A stretch of DNA of 64,000 bases. It comes from a bacterium. Its GTDB lineage: Bacteria; RUG730; JAAEPJ01. This document shows positions 1 through 9,077 of this stretch, one piece after another. The first letter of the stretch is position 1, and each line of letters begins with the position of its first letter. The DNA lies in contig JAAEPJ010000072.1 in the NCBI GenBank assembly GCA_024222485.1, positions 14,225-78,224 on the forward strand. The letters run 5' to 3'. The notes beneath the pieces are model-generated. The model worked only from the letters and a program-made list of their open reading frames with translations, ran no database searches and was not told the DNA's origin. Position numbers and translations under genes: made by a program.

Positions 1-100
1 ATAAAGGCTATCAATATTCCTATTTCTTACTGTTTCAGTCTATTTTTAAATAGCAATTAATCGTATCATAATCATTAAAAAAGTTGCTCTTAAATAAAAA

Positions 101-128
101 GACAGTCTTGAAAGACTGCCTTTTTTAT
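101..128 (-). terminator. Intrinsic terminator after the ferredoxin gene
   Basis: Read on the minus strand, an 8-bp stem (GGCAGTCT with GACTGTC-type partner, one G-U pair) closes a short loop and is followed by TTTTTATTT. It lies about 40 bp past the ferredoxin stop. The plus strand also ends in a T run after the stem, so it may work in both directions. Confidence 0.75.
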
Positions 129-158
129 ATTTGCTCAAATTTTTCAAAATAGATCAAA

Positions 159-326
159 TTAACCCTCAATAGCATCAACAGGACAAACGCCTTTGCACGC
201 ACTACAATCAACACAAATATCGGGATCAATTACTCTCATATTATCGCCTTCAGAAATTGCCTCTACTGGGCATACACTTTCACATGCAGCACAGTTAATA
301 CAGTTGTCTAAAATGTTATGTGCCAT
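159..326 (-). CDS. 2[4Fe-4S] bacterial-type ferredoxin
   Basis: A 55-residue electron carrier of the cytoplasm. It carries two clusters of the form C-x2-C-x2-C-x3-C-P, the first reading CINCAACESVCP and the second CVDCSACKGVCP. That is the clostridial-type pattern for two [4Fe-4S] centres. The start at 326 is chosen because AAGGAG lies 7 nt upstream. A longer frame reaching 368 exists but has no such site and would add an unconserved N-terminus. The protein ends almost directly after the second cluster, as usual for this family. The redox partner cannot be told from the neighbours. It is followed by a hairpin terminator, so it is probably transcribed alone. Confidence 0.93.
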   Translation of the reverse strand: MAHNILDNCINCAACESVCPVEAISEGDNMRVIDPDICVDCSACKGVCPVDAIEG

Positions 327-431
327 TTTTACTCCTTTTATAATTCTTAATTTATATATTACAGACAATCATTCAATCATTAATAATGTCTTCCAATATC
401 ATATTTAAAATAGAAATGAAAATCAACTTAT

Positions 432-1847
432 TTAAACATTTAAGTAAAGATCTAAATATTCTTTCGCTGAACTTTTCCAAGAAAAATCTTGTCTCATATT
501 TTTTTTCACAAGTTCAAGCCAAGCTTTTTTATTATTATATAATTTAAGAGCTTTTTTTACTGCTAAAAAAAATTCCATACTAGAATAGTCTCTCATTAAA
601 AACCCATTCCCACCTAAAGCATAATCTTTCACCGTATCAAAGAGACCTCCGACAGGATTTACTACAGGAACCACGCCATATCTAAAGCTTATCATTTGTG
701 CTAAACCACATGGCTCAACTTGTGAGGGCATTAAAAAAATATCCGCTGCTGAATACACTCTATGTGCTAACTTAGAGTCAAACTTAATATTTATATTAAC
801 ACGATTGCCATATTTCATATTTAAATACTTAAAAAAATTCTCATACTCCGAAGCACCTGTTCCCAGCACTAATAAATTAATTATCTCATCTGAATCCAAA
901 ATATCCTCTAAAGTTTCACGAACAACATCAAACCCTTTAGCTCTGACAAAACGCGAGACTATTGCAAGAACAGGACCAGTAGAGGTAAAAAAATATTGTT
1001 GACATTTCTTTTTATTGTTTAAGTCATTTACGGAATAATTAGCGATAATCCTATGATCAGTTTCTGGATTCCAAATAAAATAGTCAATCCCATTTAAAAT
1101 ACCTCTTAAGTTAACCAACCTTAAAACCGAGTCTAAACCAGAACTTATCCAACTATTTGAGCTTATTTCTTGAGCATATTTTTTGCTAACAGTAGTGATA
1201 ATATCACTATAAACTATCCCTGCTTTCAAACAGTTAATATTGTCAAAAAACTCTAACTTATGCATAGAAAATTCAGACCAAGGAATATTAGCTATTTGCA
1301 TAATTTTCTTATTAAAAATTCCTTGATATTCAATATTGTGGATTGTAAAAATCTTTTTAGTATCTTTGAAGAGCCTGTCTTTAGAATAGTATATTTTCAA
1401 ATAGAGAGGAATAAGACCTGTTTGCCAATCATTATTATGCAAGATATCAGATTTAATTTCCAAAAACTTCATGGCAATAATTACTGCCTGAGAGAAAAAA
1501 ACAAATCTTTCTCCATTATCATAGTACGCGTCATTCTTGTCACCATATAAATATGATCGATTAAAATACCTATTATGTTCTATAAAATATATCTTCACAC
1601 CTTGAGTATTAATATACCGGCGAACAGCAAATCCTTCTCTCTTTTTCCCTACAATCACAAAAAGATCAATTTTTACTATTTCAGCTTTATAACGCTCAGT
1701 GTCCATAATTGTTGCATAGTAAGGCATAAAAACAGAAACATCATGCCCTAAATTAACCAAAGCATTAGGCAAAGAACCTGTCACATCGGCAAGACCACCT
1801 GTTTTAACGAAAGGAACTACTTCTGAGGAAACAAATGATATATTCAT
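432..1847 (-). CDS. glgA: Glycogen synthase (ADP-glucose type, GT5)
   Basis: Extends alpha-1,4-glucan chains from ADP-glucose in the cytoplasm. At 471 residues it is close to the usual bacterial length of about 480. The N-terminal KTGGLADV motif (residues 15-22) binds ADP-glucose. In the C-terminal GT-B domain, PSQVEPCGLAQM (374-385) holds the catalytic Glu and is followed by the family's RYG and GGLFDTV segments. The stretch joining the two domains is somewhat shorter than typical. No glgC, glgB or glgP gene lies nearby. It sits downstream of exoA with a 36-bp gap, so it may end the rlmN-to-exoA operon or have its own promoter. GGAAGA precedes the ATG by 6 nt. Confidence 0.93.
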   Translation of the reverse strand: MNISFVSSEVVPFVKTGGLADVTGSLPNALVNLGHDVSVFMPYYATIMDTERYKAEIVKIDLFVIVGKKREGFAVRRYINTQGVKIYFIEHNRYFNRSYLYGDKNDAYYDNGERFVFFSQAVIIAMKFLEIKSDILHNNDWQTGLIPLYLKIYYSKDRLFKDTKKIFTIHNIEYQGIFNKKIMQIANIPWSEFSMHKLEFFDNINCLKAGIVYSDIITTVSKKYAQEISSNSWISSGLDSVLRLVNLRGILNGIDYFIWNPETDHRIIANYSVNDLNNKKKCQQYFFTSTGPVLAIVSRFVRAKGFDVVRETLEDILDSDEIINLLVLGTGASEYENFFKYLNMKYGNRVNINIKFDSKLAHRVYSAADIFLMPSQVEPCGLAQMISFRYGVVPVVNPVGGLFDTVKDYALGGNGFLMRDYSSMEFFLAVKKALKLYNNKKAWLELVKKNMRQDFSWKSSAKEYLDLYLNV

Positions 1848-1883
1848 TCTTGATCTTCCACTATAAATAATCTACTAGTCAAT

Positions 1884-2636
1884 CTAAGAGTTCAAGGTTA
1901 TTCCTACAGGGGCATGATCTGAGCCTAAAACATCCTGCAAAATAAACGCATCTATTACCTTTGAAATAAACTCTTCATTAACAAAAAAATAATCAATTCT
2001 CCAGCCAACATTCCGCTCTCTTGCCTTAAACCTATAAGACCACCAAGAGTAATTTTCTGGGTCTTTATTAAAGTATCTGAATGTATCAAAATACTTCATC
2101 TGTATAATTTTATCAAGCCAATCACGCTCAATACGCAAAAACCCAGAAGTATTTTCATTTTGTTTTGGTCTTGCAAGGTCAATCTCCTGATGTGCAGTAT
2201 TATAGTCTCCACAAATGACTGTATCTTGCCCTTGCTTACGCAAATTTTGAATATACTCAAAAAGGTCCGCATAAAAATTAAGTTTATAGTTTAACCTTTC
2301 TTCGTTTTTTTGTCCATTAGGAAAATAAACATTAAACAAAGTAAAGTTATCAAACCCAAGCTCTAAAATCCTCCCTTCAGAGTCTTTCCCTTTTTTAACA
2401 TAATTTGGTTTTATTTTAGAAAAAACAGCGACACCACTGTAGCCTTTTTTCTCGGCAGGATTTAAAAGAATATGATATTGAGAAAACTGTTCTAAAATTG
2501 TAGTTAAGTCTTCCTCCTTAGCTTTCATCTCTTGTAAGCAGATAATATCGGGGTTGTGTTTTTCAATAAAGTCAAGAAAACTTCCTTTTCTAATACAAGC
2601 TCTAAGACCATTAACATTCCAAGAAATTATACGCAT
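1884..2636 (-). CDS. xth: Exodeoxyribonuclease III / AP endonuclease
   Basis: A DNA repair enzyme that cuts 5' to abasic sites and trims 3' ends. At 250 residues it matches ExoA/XthA. Visible catalytic features are ISWNVNGLR (metal-binding Asn7), LQEMK (Glu36), GDYNTAH in the middle (Asp/Asn pair) and C-terminal GSDHAPV (Asp240-His241). The ATG directly abuts what appears to be the original stop codon of the upstream DUF3276 gene (TAA at 2637-2639). This suggests the two genes were translationally coupled before the upstream gene was frameshifted. Confidence 0.95.
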   Translation of the reverse strand: MRIISWNVNGLRACIRKGSFLDFIEKHNPDIICLQEMKAKEEDLTTILEQFSQYHILLNPAEKKGYSGVAVFSKIKPNYVKKGKDSEGRILELGFDNFTLFNVYFPNGQKNEERLNYKLNFYADLFEYIQNLRKQGQDTVICGDYNTAHQEIDLARPKQNENTSGFLRIERDWLDKIIQMKYFDTFRYFNKDPENYSWWSYRFKARERNVGWRIDYFFVNEEFISKVIDAFILQDVLGSDHAPVGITLNS

Positions 2637-2711
2637 TTAATTTTCACTCATTAAAGCTTTCAAAGTTTTTAAAGACTTTAGAGGCTTTAAAAACTTTACT
2701 TTTTTATCTTC

Positions 2712-2763
2712 TTGCATTAAATTTTTTAGCTCACAAATTGCATTAAATTTTTTAGCTCACAAA
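2712..2763. repeat. 26-bp tandem duplication inside the DUF3276 gene
   Basis: Two perfect, adjacent copies of a 26-bp unit starting TTGCATTAAATTTTTTAGCT. Since 26 is not a multiple of three, the second copy shifts the reading frame of the minus-strand gene and creates its present stop at 2726-2728. Removing one copy restores an open frame to a TAA abutting exoA. Confidence 0.97.
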
Positions 2764-2965
2764 ACAAAGTGGAAAATTCCTCAATATGCTCTGAAAAAAC
2801 AACAATTCGATCACGCCTAAACCCCAAATCTTTGTTTTGTTTAGACTCTGTAATAACTAAATACCTTTCGCCAGTGGCATTCTCTTTTACATCAAAAAAA
2901 TAAGTTCTCCTTCCTAACCTTATTTTATCTGAGTAAATATCCTTGTTCTTTTGTTTGTTATTCAT
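2726..2965 (-). CDS. PurA-like DUF3276 nucleic-acid-binding protein, C-terminally truncated
   Basis: A small protein of the bacterial Pur-alpha-like DUF3276 family, whose members bind single-stranded DNA or RNA. The core RRTYFFDVKENATGERYL followed by the RIVVF strand fits the family. The start is set at 2965, where AAGGAG lies about 6 nt upstream of the second of two ATGs; a longer frame would run into radC. The C-terminus is altered: after KNLMQ the frame ends FVS because of the 26-bp tandem duplication. Without it the protein would gain a 24-residue Lys/Leu-rich tail (EDKKVKF... ending ALMSEN). The core is intact, so it may still work. It follows radC by about 10 bp in the same operon. Confidence 0.8.
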   Translation of the reverse strand: MNNKQKNKDIYSDKIRLGRRTYFFDVKENATGERYLVITESKQNKDLGFRRDRIVVFSEHIEEFSTLFCELKNLMQFVS

Positions 2966-2975
2966 CATTATCTCC

Positions 2976-3713
2976 TTATTCCTGATCGGAAACATCCCCA
3001 TATTGAGCTATAAGTCCATGCTCCGTAAAGCTAAAAAAACTTGAATGATGAATAATCAAATGATCTAATAAAATCACATCTATCAATTCAAGCATTAACT
3101 TAATTTTATTTGTAAATTCAATATCAAAGTCAGATGGTTCTAAATTCCCCGTCGGATGATTATGTGCTAAAATAACTGCTACGGCATGATAATATAAAAC
3201 ACGCTCAACGACTTTACGTGGGTAAATAAAAACTTCGTTTGCAGTCCCTTCGGCTAAAACTTCAAAGCCAACGACCTTATTATTACTGTTTAAAAAAATT
3301 ATAACAAATTTTTCTTCTTTTTTATGCCCAATCAGTAGCTTCAAAAAGTTAAAAACTTTTTCTGAAGAATCTAAATACTGATCACAATTATTCGTCCCAC
3401 TTTCTTTATTTTCGCTTAGAGTTTCTTCACTAATTTTAAGACAAAAATCTCTTAGAAAATGTAAAAAATTACATGCATACTCTCCGATTCCCTCGACTTC
3501 TTCTAAATATTGATTATCTGCGTTAATAACTCCATTTAAGGTTGAAAATTTAGACAAAAGTTTTTTTGCCATAGGCTTAGTATCAACTCTTGGCAAACCA
3601 TAGAAAAGAGCCATTTCTAAAATCTCATAATCATGCCAAGATTTAATTCCAGAAACGCGATATTTAGCTATGATGCGTCGCCTATGCCCCTTAATGAGTT
3701 CAAAGTTATTCAT
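2976..3713 (-). CDS. radC: RadC family protein (UPF0758)
   Basis: A full-length RadC homologue of 245 residues. The N-terminal half holds a helix-hairpin-helix region (around EEVEGIGEYA, 71-80). The C-terminal half is the MPN/JAB domain with an intact metal motif H-x-H-x7-S-x2-D (His184, His186, Ser194, Asp197, in HNHPTGNLEPSDFD). The name comes from DNA repair, but the biochemical role of RadC proteins is unsettled. It overlaps the HAD phosphatase stop by 4 bp and is followed by the DUF3276 gene. A second RadC-domain protein of quite different design lies at 20.6-21.4 kb. Confidence 0.9.
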   Translation of the reverse strand: MNNFELIKGHRRRIIAKYRVSGIKSWHDYEILEMALFYGLPRVDTKPMAKKLLSKFSTLNGVINADNQYLEEVEGIGEYACNFLHFLRDFCLKISEETLSENKESGTNNCDQYLDSSEKVFNFLKLLIGHKKEEKFVIIFLNSNNKVVGFEVLAEGTANEVFIYPRKVVERVLYYHAVAVILAHNHPTGNLEPSDFDIEFTNKIKLMLELIDVILLDHLIIHHSSFFSFTEHGLIAQYGDVSDQE

Positions 3714-4375
3714 ATTTTCGTAGCCTGTAAAGAAAAATTTAGATGTTTTTTTATATATGCCAAGATTTCCCGATAATCAAAATCCGTAACTTCAAACTCT
3801 GCTGCTCGTCGCACTGACTTAGATTTTGGACAAAAAGCTATCCCCAAACCTGCTTTCTTTAAAATTCCAACATCATTATTACCATCACCTATCACAATTA
3901 CTTCTTTGTAATTCACCCCTTCCTTTTTTAAATATTCATCCAAGACAACAACCTTATTGCTTACATTCACCTTAACCTCTCCAGTAAGCACCCCACCTTT
4001 AACCTCAATTTCATTAAAAAAAATATCATCAAAAATTTGTTTCAACTTTAAGGCTTCAGCGATAAACTGGACCCCTGAAGAAATCGCTACTAACCTCAAT
4101 CCTATCTTTTTAAACTCTTTAAGAACAAAAAATAGATTTGCAGGTGTTTTTAAATTTAAAAACAGTTTTTCTATCTCAGCGACATCCGCACCTTTCCAAT
4201 GCATAACCTCTAACTTACAAAACTCCTCATAAGTAATTTCACCTTTTAAAAAAACCTCCTTATATTTCTCTGTTAAATCTTTCCAAGTACTTAAATAGTG
4301 ATGAATCGTTAACCAAGGGTTCGGATTATCTGTAAGTGTTCCATCAATATCAAACACTATTAGTTTATACCTCAT
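3710..4375 (-). CDS. HAD-family phosphatase, SerB-like
   Basis: A haloacid-dehalogenase hydrolase most like phosphoserine phosphatase. Motif I is FDIDGTLTD (nucleophile Asp9, acid Asp11), motif II is VAISSG, and motif IV is GDGNNDVGIL near residue 172. The start is taken at 4375 because its ATG overlaps the rlmN stop as ATGA, a typical coupled junction. A longer frame to 4402 would overlap rlmN needlessly. The substrate is not certain: SerB-like HADs also include phosphatases for other small phosphomonoesters. It sits between rlmN and radC, which gives no metabolic clue. Confidence 0.8.
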   Translation of the reverse strand: MRYKLIVFDIDGTLTDNPNPWLTIHHYLSTWKDLTEKYKEVFLKGEITYEEFCKLEVMHWKGADVAEIEKLFLNLKTPANLFFVLKEFKKIGLRLVAISSGVQFIAEALKLKQIFDDIFFNEIEVKGGVLTGEVKVNVSNKVVVLDEYLKKEGVNYKEVIVIGDGNNDVGILKKAGLGIAFCPKSKSVRRAAEFEVTDFDYREILAYIKKHLNFSLQATKI

Positions 4376-5418
4376 TTTTTTAAACCTGCAAGTTGCCCAC
4401 ATGCAGCTTTTATATCTCTTCCCTTAGAATTCCTAACGGTAACATTTACTCTTTTTTCTAATAATTTATCCAAAAACTTATCAACATCCGTTTTCATTGG
4501 ACGCCTTAAATGCTTTGAACTACTAACAGGAGAATATGGAATCAAATTAACTTTTGCTTTTAAAAATTTAGCAATTTCTGCTAACCCGCTAGCATCTTCA
4601 GCTTTATCATTAATATTCTTAAGCAAAATATACTCTATTGTAGGAATACGATGAGTTTTTTCATAATAATGTAAGACTGCTTTTAAAACTTGAGCAAGTG
4701 AATACTTAGATGCTACGGGCATAATACTTTTGCGTTTTTCTTGTGTCACTGCATGTAAAGACAGTGCAAGATTGACTTGAATATTAAAGTTTTTAAGCCG
4801 TTCAATTCCAGGAATAATGCCATTGGTTGAAACAGTAATTCTGCGTGCGGCAATTCCTAGTTGATTTTTTGAATTCATAATTTGAATAGATTGTTCAAGG
4901 TTGCTACAATTATCAAGTGGTTCCCCCATCCCCATGAAAACATAGTTATCTATTTTTACCTCTTCAATACATTTTAGGTAAAAAACCTGCATTATAATCT
5001 CGCTAGCTACTAAATTCCTTGTAAACCCTCTTGCGCCACTGGCACAAAAAACACAGCCATATTTACAGCCTACCTGTGTTGAAATACAGATCGTATTGCG
5101 TTTCTTAAAGCTAATTAAAACAGTTTCGATTAAGCGACCATCATGAAGCTCGAATAAGTACTTAGTTGCACCATCTTCTGAGTGCTGTTTCTCAAGTAAT
5201 TTAAAAGTGGGAAATCTAAAATTTTCATATAAAATTTCACGCTGAGAAACGGATAAATTTGTCATTAATCCAAAGTCTAGAGCACCTTTTTTATATATCC
5301 ATTCAAAAATTTGTTTCGCACGATATTTTTGAATCCTTAGTCGTAAAAGCTCTCGCTCTAATTCATTAAGACTCAAAAGAAAAATATCCTGTTTATTTTT
5401 ACTATTCAAACTGTACAC
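4372..5418 (-). CDS. rlmN: 23S rRNA (A2503-C2)/tRNA (A37-C2) methyltransferase RlmN
   Basis: A radical SAM enzyme that methylates C2 of A2503 in 23S rRNA and of A37 in some tRNAs. At 348 residues it is standard length. The radical SAM triad is Cys118, Cys122, Cys125 (CKYGCVFC). The methyl-carrying catalytic cysteine is Cys340 in AACGQLAG near the C-terminus. Family signatures include GMGEPLDN and RRITVSTNG. It is the first gene of a run through HAD phosphatase, radC, DUF3276 and exoA, joined by ATGA overlaps and short gaps. Upstream is an AT-rich region shared with the divergent DJ-1 gene. Confidence 0.95.
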   Translation of the reverse strand: MYSLNSKNKQDIFLLSLNELERELLRLRIQKYRAKQIFEWIYKKGALDFGLMTNLSVSQREILYENFRFPTFKLLEKQHSEDGATKYLFELHDGRLIETVLISFKKRNTICISTQVGCKYGCVFCASGARGFTRNLVASEIIMQVFYLKCIEEVKIDNYVFMGMGEPLDNCSNLEQSIQIMNSKNQLGIAARRITVSTNGIIPGIERLKNFNIQVNLALSLHAVTQEKRKSIMPVASKYSLAQVLKAVLHYYEKTHRIPTIEYILLKNINDKAEDASGLAEIAKFLKAKVNLIPYSPVSSSKHLRRPMKTDVDKFLDKLLEKRVNVTVRNSKGRDIKAACGQLAGLKK

Positions 5419-5667
5419 CCTATTTTATTTTTTTAATATAAATTATATAATAATCTTTTTATGGTTAATTTCAAAATTATTTTTTATTTTTTATTTTAAA
5501 AAATATTTATTTAACTTTATATTACCTAACAATAAAATTTTAACTTCACTATCTATCAGAAAAACACTATTATTAATTAAGTAAAAAATTCAATTTAAAA
5601 TAAAAATATACAGGAACATATATCCTTTATATTTTATTAAAAATAAATATAATTCAAGGAACTTATC
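5419..5667. promoter_or_regulatory. Divergent intergenic region of rlmN and the DJ-1 gene
   Basis: About 250 bp of nearly pure A+T between divergent starts. It must hold promoters for both genes, but the composition is too simple to pick -35/-10 pairs with confidence. The only clear element is AAGGAA about 7 nt before the DJ-1 ATG. I see no hairpin or RNA gene. Confidence 0.5.
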
Positions 5668-6177
5668 ATGAGCAAAAAATTTGGATTTATCCTCCCTAAC
5701 AACCTATTCCGAGATAAAGAATATTTTGAACCAAAAAATATTTTAGAAAATGCAGGAATTCAAGTAATAACAATTTCTAAAGAGCTAAAACAATGTCATG
5801 GCAAACTTGGTGCTAAAGTAATACCTGAACTCACCCTAAAAAATATAAATATATCTAATTTTGCAGGCATAGCCTTTATAGGTGGTTCAGGAAGCAAAGA
5901 GTATTGGCATGATCCTTCAGCACACCAAATAGCACATCAAGCTTTTATTTTAGATAAAGTTTTAGCAGCAATCTGTTCTGCCGTTGCAACTTTAGCTTTT
6001 ACAGGACTGCTTACAAATAAACATGCCAATTCATTTCAAAGTGAGCGAACAATTTTAGAAAAATATGGGGCAATTTTATCGAATGATGAATGTGTAGTTG
6101 ATGGCAAAATAATAACAGCTAATGGACTAAAAGCTAGTAAAAAATTTGGAGAAAAAATTTTAAAACTCTTGACATAA
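5668..6177 (+). CDS. DJ-1/PfpI family protein
   Basis: A 169-residue class-I glutamine-amidotransferase-like fold. The nucleophile elbow is AAICSAVATLAF with Cys103, matching the AAIC-x-G elbow of DJ-1/PfpI proteins, although the usual His/Gly after the Cys is Ser/Ala here. A conserved acidic position could be Glu18 or Glu22 in the KEYFEPKN stretch. The C-terminal IITANGLKASKKFGEKIL segment is typical. Members act as glyoxalases, deglycases, chaperones or peptidases, and the substrate cannot be read from sequence. It is one of the few plus-strand genes and stands alone, with AAGGAA before the ATG. Confidence 0.85.
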   Translation: MSKKFGFILPNNLFRDKEYFEPKNILENAGIQVITISKELKQCHGKLGAKVIPELTLKNINISNFAGIAFIGGSGSKEYWHDPSAHQIAHQAFILDKVLAAICSAVATLAFTGLLTNKHANSFQSERTILEKYGAILSNDECVVDGKIITANGLKASKKFGEKILKLLT

Positions 6178-6204
6178 AACAAAATAGATATTATTTTTAG
6201 CCCT

Positions 6205-6675
6205 TTAGCAAATCTCCTTATATAAATTCACCATTTCAATTGCTGCCATTGCAGCATCTACTCCTTTATTGCCAGACTTTGTTCCAGCTCTCTCAATCGC
6301 CTGCTCAATATTTTCAGTTGTTATAACACCAAAAATGACAGGAATACCAGACTCGAGTGCAACACTTGCTACACCTTTAGACACTTCACTCGCGACAAAA
6401 TCAAAATGAGGCGTCGCACCACGAATGACTGCACCAAGACAAATAATTGCATCATATTTATGATTACCTGCTAACTTTTTAGCTATTAAAGGAATTTCGA
6501 ATGCACCAGGCACCCAAATAACAGAAATATCAGAGGCATTGACCTCATGACGGACTAAAGCATCAATAGCACCACTTAAAAGCTTATTAGAAATAAACTC
6601 ATTAAACCTAGCAACAACAATTGCAATTTTTTGACCAGTACCAAGTAGCTTCCCTTCATATTTTTGCATATTCAC
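6205..6675 (-). CDS. ribH: 6,7-dimethyl-8-ribityllumazine synthase
   Basis: Condenses 3,4-dihydroxy-2-butanone 4-phosphate with the ribityl-amino-pyrimidine to give lumazine, the next-to-last riboflavin step. At 156 residues it is full length. Markers are VARFNEFIS near the N-terminus, WVPGAFEIP, and [14 protein letters not shown] with the active-site His. It is the last gene of the riboflavin operon, with AAGGAGG before its ATG and a 23-bp gap from ribBA. Confidence 0.96.
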   Translation of the reverse strand: MNMQKYEGKLLGTGQKIAIVVARFNEFISNKLLSGAIDALVRHEVNASDISVIWVPGAFEIPLIAKKLAGNHKYDAIICLGAVIRGATPHFDFVASEVSKGVASVALESGIPVIFGVITTENIEQAIERAGTKSGNKGVDAAMAAIEMVNLYKEIC

Positions 6676-6698
6676 CTCCTTAAGTCACATAATACTTT

Positions 6699-7886
6699 TT
6701 ATATTAAATGATTCATCCTGTCTTTTTTTGTTTTTAAATATCTTTCATTGATCTTATTGGCTCCTATCACGATAGGAACTCGTTCTATAATCTCTAACCC
6801 ATAACCTTCAAGAGCAATAATCTTGCGTGGATTATTCGTTAAAAGTCGAATTTTTTTAAGACCTAAATCTTCCAAAATCTGAGCCCCAATACCATAGTCC
6901 CGCAAATCTGCTTTAAAACCTAAAGCCTCATTGGCTTCCACAGTATCTAACCCTTGATCCTGTAAAGCATACGCTTTAATTTTGTTAGATAAACCAATTC
7001 CACGCCCTTCTTGATTTAAATAAAGAACTACACCACCATTTTCTTCAACCATTTCCAAAGATTTATAAAGTTGAGCACGACAATCACAACGTAAAGAACC
7101 AAGAATATCTCCTGTAAAACAAGCAGAATGTACGCGGACTAAAGTAGATTTCTGGCTACAAAGGTCTCCTTTAACTAAAGCAATATGCTCGATGCTATCA
7201 GTCAAAGAACGGTACACATTAATTTTAAATTCACCAAATTGAGTTTTTAAATTAGCATCTGCTTCTTTTTCAACTAACCGTTCTTCTTTATGTCGATATT
7301 TGATTAAATCCTCTATTGAAATAATTTTCAGGCTATGTTCTTTAGCAAAAACCCTCAAATCATTTAATCTTGCCATACGACCATCTTCTTTTAAAATTTC
7401 ACATATGACACCTGCTTCAGCAAGCCCCGCAAGTCTAGCTAAGTCTACAGCAGCCTCTGTATGCCCTGCACGAACAAGAACGCCCCCTTCTAAGGAAATT
7501 AAAGGAAAAACATGCCCGGGTCTGTTAAAATCTTCCGGCTTAACATTTTCATCAATTAATGCCTTTATTGTCTCATATCGATCATGTGCAGAAATACCTG
7601 TTGTCGTTTTATGTTTATAATCAACAGAAATAGTAAACGCTGTTTTTTTAGGATCTGTATTATTTTTTGTCATAGGACCAATATTTAACTTATCAAGCCT
7701 ACTTTTTGTCATGGGGGTACAAATTAATCCACGACCATACTTAGTCATAAAATTTACTATATCTGGCGTTAGGTTTGATATTGAACAGACAAGATCACCT
7801 TCATTCTCACGGTCTTCATCATCAACAACGATTACCATTTTTCCATTTTTAATATCTAAAATAGCATTTTCTATTCTATCCAGCAT
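6699..7886 (-). CDS. ribBA: Bifunctional DHBP synthase / GTP cyclohydrolase II
   Basis: Makes both riboflavin precursors. The N-terminal half is 3,4-dihydroxy-2-butanone-4-phosphate synthase ([11 protein letters not shown] motif, then RPGHVFPL and [14 protein letters not shown]). The C-terminal half is GTP cyclohydrolase II, with the zinc cysteines in [14 protein letters not shown] and the QEGRGIGL and YGIGAQIL segments. The start is set at 7886 (MLDRIENAI), preceded by AGGAG at a rather long 11 nt. A frame reaching 7931 overlaps ribE and has no better site. It lies between ribE and ribH in the FMN-riboswitch operon. Confidence 0.94.
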   Translation of the reverse strand: MLDRIENAILDIKNGKMVIVVDDEDRENEGDLVCSISNLTPDIVNFMTKYGRGLICTPMTKSRLDKLNIGPMTKNNTDPKKTAFTISVDYKHKTTTGISAHDRYETIKALIDENVKPEDFNRPGHVFPLISLEGGVLVRAGHTEAAVDLARLAGLAEAGVICEILKEDGRMARLNDLRVFAKEHSLKIISIEDLIKYRHKEERLVEKEADANLKTQFGEFKINVYRSLTDSIEHIALVKGDLCSQKSTLVRVHSACFTGDILGSLRCDCRAQLYKSLEMVEENGGVVLYLNQEGRGIGLSNKIKAYALQDQGLDTVEANEALGFKADLRDYGIGAQILEDLGLKKIRLLTNNPRKIIALEGYGLEIIERVPIVIGANKINERYLKTKKDRMNHLI

Positions 7887-7914
7887 ACTTTTACTTTCTC
7901 CTATGAGTATAAAA

Positions 7915-8505
7915 TCACATAAACCCTTCATCTTTAAGCAAATTATAAAAATCTTTTTTCTTCTCTGTTTGCTTTGTTAAAAAATCTGTTTCAATATTAA
8001 TCTTGTCACCAATACGGCGCATCATTAAATTTGTTACACGCCAAGTTTCAGGAATAATTGAAACAGAAAATAAACCTTTTAGTCTAGAAAAAACTGTTAA
8101 GCTAATCCCATCTATTGCAATAGATCCTTTCTCATAAATATTCCCTAAAGTTGAATGAATGGTTAAGACTTTAGCATTATCTCTTGTCTCTATCTTTTGC
8201 AAAATACCAACACTTTCTACATGTCCTTGCACTATATGACCATTAAACCTTGAACTAGCAAGCATAGCACGCTCAATATTAACAAAGTCTCCTGTTTTAA
8301 GATTATCAAAATTCGTAGACTTAAAGGTTTCAGGCATAACATCTAGTTTTAGCGCTTTGAGATGAGAGTGAACAACAGTTAAACAAACACCATTTACTGC
8401 CATACTATCACCTATTTCTACATCATTAAAATCCATTTCAACAACTAAAAAATTACGACCTTTTTGTTTAATTTTTCCTAAAGTTTCAATTAACCCAGTA
8501 AACAT
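7915..8505 (-). CDS. ribE: Riboflavin synthase, alpha subunit
   Basis: Dismutates two lumazines to riboflavin. At 196 residues it shows the two tandem lumazine-binding barrels typical of the family. The first begins [12 protein letters not shown] and carries VNGVCLTV; the second carries GHVESVG and IDGISLTVF. It lies 13 bp after ribD and before ribBA. The symbol ribE follows the usual E. coli/B. subtilis naming (ribC in some systems). Confidence 0.95.
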   Translation of the reverse strand: MFTGLIETLGKIKQKGRNFLVVEMDFNDVEIGDSMAVNGVCLTVVHSHLKALKLDVMPETFKSTNFDNLKTGDFVNIERAMLASSRFNGHIVQGHVESVGILQKIETRDNAKVLTIHSTLGNIYEKGSIAIDGISLTVFSRLKGLFSVSIIPETWRVTNLMMRRIGDKINIETDFLTKQTEKKKDFYNLLKDEGFM

Positions 8506-8518
8506 ATTTCAATACCTA

Positions 8519-8989
8519 CTATATCGCCAATACACTTGGAATCTCTATTGTATATTTCTTAAAAAATCTCTCATTTAATTCCCAACCTGCTTCTTCTAAA
8601 ACACCAACATCTACCTCAACTCCACTGCTCTTTAAAATATTAATTCCATTACAAAAAACTTTAGGGTTATAATCAATATTAGCAATCACAACCTTACCTA
8701 TTCCTGCAGCAATAATTGCATTAACACAAGGGGGAGTATTCCCATAATGACAGCATGGCTCCAAATTAACATACATGGTAGAACCCAACAAAGAATCGGG
8801 AAAAATAACACTCTTAATTGCTGCGACTTCTGCATGATCCTTGCCATACTCAGAATGGAAGCCTTTACCAATAATCTGAGAGTTTTTAACAATTACCGCA
8901 CCAACCATCGGGTTAGGCCAAACATTGCCGAACCCTTTTTGGGCTAAATCCAGCGCGAGTCTCATAAAATATATTTCATGTTTAAACAT
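8519..8989 (-). CDS. ribD: RibD deaminase domain only (diaminohydroxyphosphoribosylaminopyrimidine deaminase)
   Basis: Deaminates the riboflavin pyrimidine intermediate. The zinc deaminase motifs are intact: HAE (His52-Ala53-Glu54) and PCC-x7-C (Cys79/Cys80 and Cys88), with NPMVGAVIV ahead. The protein is only 156 residues, whereas usual RibD is about 360 and carries a C-terminal reductase. Here the frame ends and ribE follows after 13 bp, so the reductase domain is absent from this operon and must be encoded elsewhere or replaced. The start is ATG 8989, preceded by GAGGGG at 7 nt. A TTG further up falls inside the riboswitch hairpin. First gene of the FMN-controlled operon. Confidence 0.9.
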   Translation of the reverse strand: MFKHEIYFMRLALDLAQKGFGNVWPNPMVGAVIVKNSQIIGKGFHSEYGKDHAEVAAIKSVIFPDSLLGSTMYVNLEPCCHYGNTPPCVNAIIAAGIGKVVIANIDYNPKVFCNGINILKSSGVEVDVGVLEEAGWELNERFFKKYTIEIPSVLAI

Positions 8990-8994
8990 AAAAA

Positions 8995-9028
8995 AACCCC
9001 TCAAGATTAAAAAAAATCCTAAGGGGTT
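8995..9028 (-). promoter_or_regulatory. Hairpin sequestering the ribD ribosome-binding site
   Basis: On the minus strand a 14-bp stem (two G-U pairs) forms between AACCCCTTAGGATT and AATCTTGAGGGGTT, with a T-rich loop. The 3' arm contains the GAGGGG ribosome site, and seven Ts follow immediately before the ribD ATG. It could act as a translation blocker, a terminator, or both, when the FMN riboswitch is bound. Confidence 0.8.
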
Positions 9029-9077
9029 AATAAAAGAATCGGGGAAATAAGTGTATTTTAAATTTAGAAATACACTG

